Of a DNA stretch of 64,000 bases, positions 58,072-64,000 are shown one piece after another. The notes beneath the pieces are model-generated. The model saw only the letters and a program-made list of their open reading frames with translations. It was not told where the DNA came from and ran no database searches. Location of the stretch: assembly GCA_944324315.1 (NCBI GenBank), contig CALUVW010000008.1:1-64000 (forward strand), written 5' to 3'. Within the stretch, counting starts at the first letter, position 1. Every line of letters begins with the position of its first letter. The stretch comes from Candidatus Gastranaerophilales bacterium. Its GTDB lineage: Bacteria; Cyanobacteriota; Vampirovibrionia; Gastranaerophilales; Gastranaerophilaceae. The position numbers and the translations under genes were made by a program.

Positions 58072-59268
58072 ATGGAAAAAGAGATGAAAAAGAAGGTATC
58101 TATTGCAGTTATTGCGTTAATAGGAATAATAACAACCATAAAACTCGCAATAATTTACTATAATGCAAATTTCAATCCTTATGCACTTTCAAGTTTTTGT
58201 TCTGTTAATGAATTTATTGACTGTGACGGAATTGCAAGAACAACGGAATCGCAGCTTTTTGGTATTCCTCTGGCATACTGGGGTTTATTCTTTTATTCTT
58301 TTGTATTCCTTATGCTTTTTGCAAAAAAACTCAAAAATATAAAACTTTTTAAATTTATGGAGGTATTTAAAAATCCTCTGGATTATATAGCTTCACTTGG
58401 TTTACTGGCATTTCTGATTTCAGTATCTTTGCTATGTATAAGTTTGTTTGAAATTAAAAAATTATGTGTTCTCTGCGCTTTTACATATATTTTAAATCTT
58501 TTAATAGGCTGTATTGCAACTGATTTTAAAAACGGCGGATTTCTACATTCAATCAAACAAAGTTTTGTGGATTTTCTTGATGCGGTTAAAATAAGAAAAT
58601 ATCTGATAGCTTTTATTATAGTTGCTTTGGCAGCAATCGGATTTTTAACTTACACAGGCGTAACATATAAATTTACTCCTCAGGTTAAAAGGCAACTTGA
58701 ATTTAAAGAATTTGTAAAAGCAAAACATAATAAATATGCAGTAACCGGTAATATATTAGGGGATAAAGATGCAAAGATAGTTATATATGTATATTCAGAC
58801 TATCAGTGTCCTATTTGTCCGGCTCATAATATTATGATGCATAAACTTGCTAAAGAGATTAAAGGAATAAAAATTGTTCATAAAAATCTCCCTCTGGATA
58901 CCGATTGTAATCCTTATCTTCAAGCACCTTTCCATCAAGGATCCTGTATAGATGCTCAATATGCTATTGCTGCTGAAAAACAAGGAAAGTTCTGGGAGAT
59001 GAATAACATTTTATTTGAGAAAAAACCTCAAACAGAACAGGCTATATTAGATCTTGTTAAATATATGGGATTTGATATTGAGAAACTTCAGCGTGATGCA
59101 AATAGTCCGGAAACAGCAAAAGAAATAAAGGAAGAAATTGATTTTGCTTATAACAAAGGGATAAACGGCACTCCGGCTACTATGATTAATAATGACGCCT
59201 ATGTTGGTATGAAAGCATACAAAGAATATATTGATTGGGTGAAAAAACTTGGAGCAGAAGAAAGATAA
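58072..59268 (+). CDS. VKOR-DsbA fusion, disulfide-forming membrane protein
   Basis: 398 residues; ATG at 58072 is chosen for distance from GGAG (58066 is too close). The N-terminal part has membrane helices and the VKOR cysteines: SSFCSVNEFIDCDG and KKLCVLCAF. The C-terminal part is a DsbA-like thioredoxin domain with YSDYQCPICPAHN and the cis-Pro INGTPATM. VKOR passes electrons to quinone and oxidises the attached thioredoxin, which forms disulfides in envelope proteins. The many Cys-containing pilin-like proteins here are likely clients. Fusions are known in cyanobacteria. Overlaps queH. Confidence 0.92.
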   Translation: MEKEMKKKVSIAVIALIGIITTIKLAIIYYNANFNPYALSSFCSVNEFIDCDGIARTTESQLFGIPLAYWGLFFYSFVFLMLFAKKLKNIKLFKFMEVFKNPLDYIASLGLLAFLISVSLLCISLFEIKKLCVLCAFTYILNLLIGCIATDFKNGGFLHSIKQSFVDFLDAVKIRKYLIAFIIVALAAIGFLTYTGVTYKFTPQVKRQLEFKEFVKAKHNKYAVTGNILGDKDAKIVIYVYSDYQCPICPAHNIMMHKLAKEIKGIKIVHKNLPLDTDCNPYLQAPFHQGSCIDAQYAIAAEKQGKFWEMNNILFEKKPQTEQAILDLVKYMGFDIEKLQRDANSPETAKEIKEEIDFAYNKGINGTPATMINNDAYVGMKAYKEYIDWVKKLGAEER

Positions 59269-59794
59269 AATAGTTTTGCATACATGTTGTGCTATATGTT
59301 CAGGGTATCCCGTATCTTGTCTACAGGATATGGGATATGAGGTTATTGCATATTTTTTTAATCCTAATATATATCCTGAAGAAGAGTATATTAAAAGGCT
59401 TGAGGCTGAAAGAACGCTTTGTGGCCATCTTGGCTGTAAGCTTATAGAAGCAGACTATAATCCGTCTGAATACTATGAGTCGGTTGCAGGTTTTGAAAAT
59501 GAACCGGAAAAAGGTGCCCGCTGCGATAAATGCTTTGAACTCCGTTTAGATAAAACAGCAGAATTTGCAAAATCAATCGGTATTGAAAATTTTACAACAT
59601 CTATAGTTATAAGCCCGCATAAAAATTTTGAAAAATTAAAACAAATCGGAGAAAAAATTGCTAAGGATAAAAATTTACATTATGTTGCCATAGATTTTAA
59701 AAAGAAAGACGGATTTTTGAAAACAAATAAAATTTCAAAAGAGCTTAATTTATACAGACAACGTTATTGCGGTTGTAAATTTGCAATGAGATAA
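59249..59794 (+). CDS. queH: Epoxyqueuosine reductase QueH
   Basis: 181 residues; TTG start within the upstream gene (20-bp overlap). LHTCCAICSGYPVSCLQDMG, YFFNPNIYPEEEYIKRLEAE, GARCDKCFELRLDKTAEFA and the C-terminal RQRYCGCKFA give the QueH set of Cys residues for an iron-sulfur cluster. It reduces epoxyqueuosine to queuosine in tRNA, in place of QueG. No other queuosine genes are adjacent. Confidence 0.93.
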   Translation: MEQKKDKIVLHTCCAICSGYPVSCLQDMGYEVIAYFFNPNIYPEEEYIKRLEAERTLCGHLGCKLIEADYNPSEYYESVAGFENEPEKGARCDKCFELRLDKTAEFAKSIGIENFTTSIVISPHKNFEKLKQIGEKIAKDKNLHYVAIDFKKKDGFLKTNKISKELNLYRQRYCGCKFAMR

Positions 59795-59903
59795 ATCATA
59801 TATTTACATTATGATTAATAAAAAAAATGTTATATAATAAAATAAAAACTTGATTTTAGTAAAAAAAATATTAATATAAAGATAAGAAGAAAAAGGATGA
59901 ATT

Positions 59904-60887
59904 ATGGATAAGAAGATTATTATTACACTGTCAGCTTTATGTTTATTCGGATACTTACCGGTAAATGCAGCCGGTGTTGATAAACTGGAACCGATTAACC
60001 CGCCATCGGGTGCAAAACAGCAGCCTGCAGCTCCGGCTTCATCTTCAAATTCATTGGATACAGTTACGGTGTATTATCCTAATGCAAATATAAAAAGTGT
60101 AATATCCAAATATAAAGCAGGCAATTATACAGGATGTTTGCAGGAACTTTTTTCTTTAGTCCAGAAAGATCCTTCAAATGCTCTTGCTTACTATTACATG
60201 GCAATGTCATACACCCATATTAATATGCAAAATGAAGCAGTTAATGCTTATGAAAAAGTTATTTCTTTAAATCCAGGAGGTTCTCTTGTTGAATATGCAA
60301 CAAGGGGAAGGGATTGTTTAACCGGCGGACCGGCATGTAAATCTCCTGAGGCTGTAAAAGAACAGGAAGAACAACTTACAGAGCTGGATAAATTTATCAA
60401 TGCTCCCTATGGCAACGGCTTATCGCCTCAGCTTACAGAAGAAGTAAAACAAAAACAGTTAATAAATATTCAGCAGACAATAAATACCAAAGAACAGCTG
60501 GAAAAAAATGATATCCAAAGAATAAAGAAATTTGATTCTAAGAATAAATCTTCGGCGGATACAGATGAAAAAATTGCACAGGTCAGCGATGAAGATGTAT
60601 TGAATGCCATAAAAACACTCAAAGATGCAGGTTTAAATCTTTCTGTACAAACAGAAAATCCCTATAATCAAATGATGCAGTATCAGGATCCGCAGATGCT
60701 TCAAATGAGTATGTTGCTGGGCGGGAATAACAATAATAGCGGGAATATGATGAATATGCTCCCGATGCTTATGAGTCAGGCTCAAAAAGGCGAAAATAAA
60801 AATATTGATCCGCGCTTGATGCAGGCAATGATGATGAACTCTATGATGTCTGATTTCAGTTTTACAAATGACAATAATAAATACTAA
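59904..60887 (+). CDS. Secreted TPR protein with Met/Asn/Gln-rich C-terminus
   Basis: 327 residues. Signal peptide (IIITLSALCLFGYLPVNA), a Pro/Ala/Ser linker, two or three TPR units (NYTGCLQELFSLVQKDPSNA, YYYMAMSYTHINMQNEAVNA), a charged helical region and a tail rich in Met, Gln and Asn (QMLQMSMLLGGNNNNSG). AAAAGGATG precedes ATG. An envelope scaffold is likely; no partner can be named. The next TPR-like gene begins 2 bp after the stop. Confidence 0.8.
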   Translation: MDKKIIITLSALCLFGYLPVNAAGVDKLEPINPPSGAKQQPAAPASSSNSLDTVTVYYPNANIKSVISKYKAGNYTGCLQELFSLVQKDPSNALAYYYMAMSYTHINMQNEAVNAYEKVISLNPGGSLVEYATRGRDCLTGGPACKSPEAVKEQEEQLTELDKFINAPYGNGLSPQLTEEVKQKQLINIQQTINTKEQLEKNDIQRIKKFDSKNKSSADTDEKIAQVSDEDVLNAIKTLKDAGLNLSVQTENPYNQMMQYQDPQMLQMSMLLGGNNNNSGNMMNMLPMLMSQAQKGENKNIDPRLMQAMMMNSMMSDFSFTNDNNKY

Positions 60888-60889
60888 TT

Positions 60890-61492
60890 ATGGTCTCTGA
60901 ATACAAACAAGCTAAAGAAAAATTGTTGGCGGCATTTGATAATGACTGTCGGCAATTTTTTGTGAAAAACGGTTATATGCTGGAAAATGCATACTGTGAA
61001 TTGTTGTCGGATAATATTTCTAAAGCAAAAAATTTGTTTGCTGTGTTGAAAGATAATGATATCCGTGCGCATTGGGCGTATTGTATGATTTCTATGATTG
61101 AGAATAATATTAGAGAATACCCTTCATATTTTGAACTTAGAAATTTTCTTGAAATTGACCTTAATATATTAATAAATTATTTTAAAGGTGATTATGTAGA
61201 GAGTATAATTCGTTATTCTGATTTTATGTATACGATAAATCCAGAGGTATATAAATTTATAGGTCGTGTATTCTATAACAACGGGTTGAAAGAGCAGGGG
61301 ATTTTTTTTCTTGAAAGGGCAAAGAATTATTTTTACCATGACCCTGAATTACATTTTTTGATAGCTTATATTTATTATAACAATAAAGATTTTAAAAGAG
61401 CCGAAAAAGCTTTGACAGATTGCCTTTATATATTGCCGGCTTATTTCCCAGCAGTAGATATGCTAAAAAAGATTAAGATGCTAAGTTGTTAA
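60890..61492 (+). CDS. TPR-like protein
   Basis: 200 residues without a signal peptide. Helix-turn-helix repeats of the TPR type in the second half (PEVYKFIGRVFYNNGLKEQG, ELHFLIAYIYYNNKDFKRAE). It is 2 bp after the secreted TPR gene, so co-transcribed, and the two may interact across or near the membrane. No domain family beyond TPR. Confidence 0.75.
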   Translation: MVSEYKQAKEKLLAAFDNDCRQFFVKNGYMLENAYCELLSDNISKAKNLFAVLKDNDIRAHWAYCMISMIENNIREYPSYFELRNFLEIDLNILINYFKGDYVESIIRYSDFMYTINPEVYKFIGRVFYNNGLKEQGIFFLERAKNYFYHDPELHFLIAYIYYNNKDFKRAEKALTDCLYILPAYFPAVDMLKKIKMLSC

Positions 61493-61555
61493 TTTGAGCT
61501 AAAAAGTTGTTCATGCTACACTTATTGTTGCTAAAAAATAACAGGAGAAATATTT

Positions 61556-62605
61556 ATGATTATAATAATGGAGCGTAATGCTACCAAAGTTCAAGTTCAA
61601 AAAGTTATAGATTTTTTAAAGGATAACGGTTTTGATATAAGATTTAATCAAGGCCAGGTTCATACAGTAATAGATGCAATAGGTGATAAAACGACAGTTA
61701 CCCCCGGCAGAATTGCTGCATTTGACGGAGTTAAGGAAGTAAAAATTATCAGAGAACCTTTCAGACTTGCTTCCCGTGACCGAAAACCGGATGATACAGT
61801 CATAGAATTTGCAAATGGAGTAAAAATCGGCGGGAATAATAAGCCGGTCTCAATGGTTGGTCCCTGCTCGGTTGAAGAAGATTACGACGGACTTATAAAG
61901 GTTGCACTTGCCGCTAAGGAAATGGGCTGTGAATTTTTAAGAGGCGGAGCATTTAAGCCTAGAACATCACCTTATGATTTCCAGGGGTATGGAGAAAAAG
62001 CCTTGAAATATTTAAAAAGAGCTAGTGAAGAAACTGGACTTTTAACAGTATCAGAAGTTATGGATGCGTCTGATTTGGACATGATGTGCGAATATATTGA
62101 TGTTTTGCAAATAGGTGCAAGGAATGTTCAAAACTTTAAACTTCTCCACGCAGTCGGCAGATGCAGAAAGCCTGTAATTTTGAAACGCGGTCTTGCAAGT
62201 ACTATAAGAGAATTTTTGCTGGCTGCAGAACATATTATGTATAACGGAAATCCTAACGTAATTCTTTGTGAACGCGGAATAAGAAGTTTTGACAGTGCAT
62301 TTACACGTAATGTTATGGACATAGCTTCAATACCTGTTATAAAGAAATATTCTCATTTACCGATAATAGTTGATCCGAGCCACGGAACAGGGCAAAGGTA
62401 TCTGATAGAACCTATGGCAAAGGCGGGGCTTGTTGTAGGGGCTGACGGTATAATGATAGAAGTCCACCATGACCCTGAAAATGCTCTTTCTGACGGGAAG
62501 CAGAGTTTGCCTATTCCGATGTTTAAAGAAGTTATGGGAAGGATTAACCAGTTTAACAACAGACTTCATTATGAGAAAAATTGTTTGTCCGTAAATGTTG
62601 AATAA
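61556..62605 (+). CDS. aroF: 3-deoxy-7-phosphoheptulonate synthase (DAHP synthase, type I-beta)
   Basis: 349 residues. An N-terminal regulatory ferredoxin-like domain (about 1-70) precedes the barrel. Catalytic motifs: MVGPCSVE, LRGGAFKPRTSPYDFQG, LQIGARNVQNF, VILKRGL, ILCERGIRSF, VDPSHGTGQR, and the C-terminal DGIMIEVHHDPENALSDGKQ. It condenses PEP and erythrose 4-phosphate, opening the shikimate pathway. CAGGAG precedes ATG. A 209-bp inverted-repeat element follows. Confidence 0.96.
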   Translation: MIIIMERNATKVQVQKVIDFLKDNGFDIRFNQGQVHTVIDAIGDKTTVTPGRIAAFDGVKEVKIIREPFRLASRDRKPDDTVIEFANGVKIGGNNKPVSMVGPCSVEEDYDGLIKVALAAKEMGCEFLRGGAFKPRTSPYDFQGYGEKALKYLKRASEETGLLTVSEVMDASDLDMMCEYIDVLQIGARNVQNFKLLHAVGRCRKPVILKRGLASTIREFLLAAEHIMYNGNPNVILCERGIRSFDSAFTRNVMDIASIPVIKKYSHLPIIVDPSHGTGQRYLIEPMAKAGLVVGADGIMIEVHHDPENALSDGKQSLPIPMFKEVMGRINQFNNRLHYEKNCLSVNVE

Positions 62606-62641
62606 ATTATAAAAAAGATGTTTTTCAACCTCTTTTGGGGA

Positions 62642-62850
62642 ACTAATATAGCAGTTTATACCAAATAATATCTAATTGTTCCCCCTGAAATAAATTCATG
62701 GCAGGCTCTAAACTCGTTTGACTGCTTTTGCCGAAATCTCTGATTTCGAGCAAAATGTCCCAATGCGGGCAGGGGCTGACTGCCACGAGATTCTGAAACT
62801 AATTCAGCATGACGTTTTTACCCATATTTGGTATAAACGGTGATATTAGT
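62642..62850. mobile_element. MITE-like non-coding element with 26-bp imperfect terminal inverted repeats
   Basis: ACTAATAT-nnnn-GTTTATACCAAATA at 62642-62667 is inverted at 62825-62850 (22 of 26 positions pair). The 209-bp interior has no gene. It contains a copy of the CGAGATTCTGAA...TTCAGCATGACG interspersed repeat (62786-62814). Together with its edges it fills the spacer between aroF and the promoter of the third poly-G cassette. Length and ends fit a miniature transposable element; a target duplication is not obvious. Confidence 0.55.
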
Positions 62851-62861
62851 CTTTTTTTGTA

Positions 62862-62890
62862 TTGAAAAATGTATCTTAATATGTTATAAT
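62862..62890 (+). promoter_or_regulatory. Promoter of the third poly-G mini-ORF
   Basis: TTGAAA at 62862 and TATAAT at 62885 are 17 bp apart, a near-consensus sigma70 promoter just outside the inverted-repeat element. Confidence 0.65.
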
Positions 62891-62920
62891 AAAAAAGTAA
62901 AGTAAAAGAGGAGCAAAAGT

Positions 62921-62974
62921 ATGAGAGAATTATTAAGAACTGTAAACCTCGGGGGGGGGGCGATTTTGAGCTAA
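62921..62974 (+). CDS. Poly-G mini-ORF, candidate phase-variable 5' end of the next pilin-like gene
   Basis: As read, 17 residues: MRELLRTVNLGGGAILS, after a strong AGAGGAG. The Gly codons lie in ten G (62951-62960). One more or two fewer G continues the frame through about 114 uninterrupted codons to FTLAE of the pilin-like protein at 63229. The early extension (GGGGDFEL) matches GGGGDSEL of the 46882 cassette. The short as-read C-terminus GGGAILS also resembles GGGAIPSF there. Confidence 0.55.
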   Translation: MRELLRTVNLGGGAILS

Positions 62975-63163
62975 ATAGAGGTCATGAAGTCCGGAGGTCA
63001 AGAAGTCAAGCAATTAAAGTCATCCTGAATTTATATCAGACAGTGTTAATCGGATACAAAAACGCTAATAGTCATATATTCAAAGTGTTTACCACAAGAA
63101 ATCGCTGCAATATTAATATCTCAAATGGGACACCCTTTGCACGTTTCAAGATATTCCAGAGGG

Positions 63164-63192
63164 TTGTAAGAACAACAAAAATCTGTTATAAT
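63164..63192 (+). promoter_or_regulatory. Internal promoter of the pilin-like gene at 63229
   Basis: TTGTAA at 63164 and TATAAT at 63187, 17 bp apart, followed by GAGGAG before ATG 63229. It lies inside the frame that would connect the poly-G mini-ORF to the pilin-like gene. Confidence 0.6.
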
Positions 63193-63228
63193 AATGATAT
63201 ATTACACTATAAAAGGAATGAGGAGTTT

Positions 63229-63984
63229 ATGGAAAAAATATTGTTATGCAAATTTTTAGATTATGCTGCGTACATAGAAACTTGTAACAAGCTTCGTCGT
63301 TGTGCCTTTACCCTTGCCGAAGTCTTAATTACGCTCGGCATCATTGGTGTAGTTGCGGCTTTAACAATGCCAACCCTTATAGCAAAGCACCAGAAACAGG
63401 TCTTTGTAAACAGAGTAAAACAAACATACAGCATAGTATCTAATGCAATGATATCTGCTGTAGCCGAGTATGGCGAACCTAATACCTGGGATGCATTTGG
63501 CAATTTTGATACATCAGATCCAAATTATAATGTAAACCATCAAAATAATATGAAAAATGTAGCAACCAAATATTTTAAGCCATATTTAAAAGTTATAGGT
63601 GAAGGTCAAGAAGGTTATCAATATTATTTGGTATTAAGTAACGGTGTAACGCTGACCTTTTATCCCGATGGTGGTACAACACCGGATGACAGTGTATTTG
63701 TGCAGACACGCGTATATATAATCGGTAGTTTAAATAATAATCATTCAACATTTACCGGTCCATCTCGTGATTATTCCCGACGTGATTTTTTGATGTCTTT
63801 TAATGTCCGCAGTACTGATTATCGCTTGAAATTTTTTAACACAGATGAGGGCAAAACAAGAGATGAGTATAAAAATGATGGACAGTACGGCTGTAACAAA
63901 GATGTACCAAAGAATAAACGATTATATTGCGGCAGTATGTTATTCTATGACAACTGGCAGTTAAAAGACGATTATCCGTGGTAA
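63229..63984 (+). CDS. Type IV pilin-like / pseudopilin protein
   Basis: 251 residues from ATG 63229 (GAGGAG upstream). The leader is unusually long (about 30 residues with four Cys) before CAFTLAEVLITLG, so its processing is uncertain; the frame is open much further upstream, to the poly-G tract at 62951. The globular part is divergent: the DVNG...GPN motif is replaced by NHSTFTGPSRDYSRRDFL, and it ends with a Cys pair (GCNKDVPKNKRLYCGSM). Its stop lies 16 bp before the window edge. It is probably a minor pilin or an adhesin-type pseudopilin. Confidence 0.82.
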   Translation: MEKILLCKFLDYAAYIETCNKLRRCAFTLAEVLITLGIIGVVAALTMPTLIAKHQKQVFVNRVKQTYSIVSNAMISAVAEYGEPNTWDAFGNFDTSDPNYNVNHQNNMKNVATKYFKPYLKVIGEGQEGYQYYLVLSNGVTLTFYPDGGTTPDDSVFVQTRVYIIGSLNNNHSTFTGPSRDYSRRDFLMSFNVRSTDYRLKFFNTDEGKTRDEYKNDGQYGCNKDVPKNKRLYCGSMLFYDNWQLKDDYPW

Positions 63985-64000
63985 TTATGCATTTCTCTGA

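Noticed and set aside
5947-62960. G10 tracts as sequencing artefacts (dark-cycle poly-G or a chimeric join)
   Set aside because: All tracts have coherent promoters, ribosome sites and frame relations, and one is inside a conserved enzyme frame. An artefact would not reproduce the same 38-nt geometry three times. Exact tract length still needs raw reads.

Overview
The window is AT-rich bacterial chromosome that reads best as an uncultured gut-type relative of cyanobacteria (Melainabacteria/Vampirovibrionia, probably Gastranaerophilales). The assignment is inference. It rests on five type IV pilin-like genes whose leaders read FTLAEVLITLGIIGVVAA or nearly so, a tmRNA tag of cyanobacterial flavour (ANNVIK...ALAA), a VKOR-DsbA fusion, diderm functions (GT9 heptosyltransferase-like protein, MlaD/MCE protein, TolC-like pair), and many large proteins without recognisable families.

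Layout. 1-5.9 kb: a partial secreted hydrolase, a Cys-rich secreted peptide, an aquaporin, a duplicated HNH-like protein, pgeF and two small HTH proteins. 5.9-13 kb: a poly-G mini-ORF and pilin-like gene, then a surface-glycan region with four GT2 glycosyltransferases (one starting inside a C10 tract) and a polytopic glycosyltransferase-like protein. 13-20 kb: HD-domain protein, DMT transporter, tmRNA with an unusual structured 5' leader, a repeat-rich surface-type protein and recA. 20-25 kb: TPR protein, tandem secreted coiled-coil paralogues, a lipoyl-type acyltransferase and an unknown 490-residue protein. 25-31 kb: a minus-strand run of ROK kinase, GT9, GGDEF/degenerate HD-GYP, thiL and ispD. 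31-45 kb: secreted GH13, a 1505-residue coiled-coil protein, trxA, a DnaQ-like exonuclease, an OPA transporter, a histidine kinase, gmk-coaBC-Nif3 and tRNA-Gln. 45-64 kb: three more pilin-like genes plus plsY, punA, rpoZ-like, upp, asparaginase, an MshEN-like protein, VKOR-DsbA, queH, TPR proteins and aroF.

The most unusual signal is a repeated cassette before three of the five pilin-like genes. It has a consensus sigma70-type promoter with a 17-bp spacer, a start codon, about ten codons, and exactly ten G. The as-read mini-ORF stops a few codons later. One extra G (or two fewer) would join it in frame to an uninterrupted reading frame that runs into the pilin-like protein. In all three loci the start codon to the first downstream-frame codon is exactly 38 nt. 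A fourth pilin-like gene carries 7-bp and 8-bp tandem repeats in its N-terminal extension, and a glycosyltransferase begins in a C10 tract. Together this looks like a phase-variable cell-surface system driven by slipped-strand mispairing, with interspersed palindromic repeats kept in frame inside the extensions.

A second unusual signal is the tmRNA leader. The only visible promoter lies upstream of a GC-rich foldable element whose 3' arm can pair either with its own 5' arm or with the 5' end of mature tmRNA. A third pattern is a set of genes with a -10 box 6-7 nt before the start codon and no Shine-Dalgarno sequence, which suggests leaderless mRNAs.
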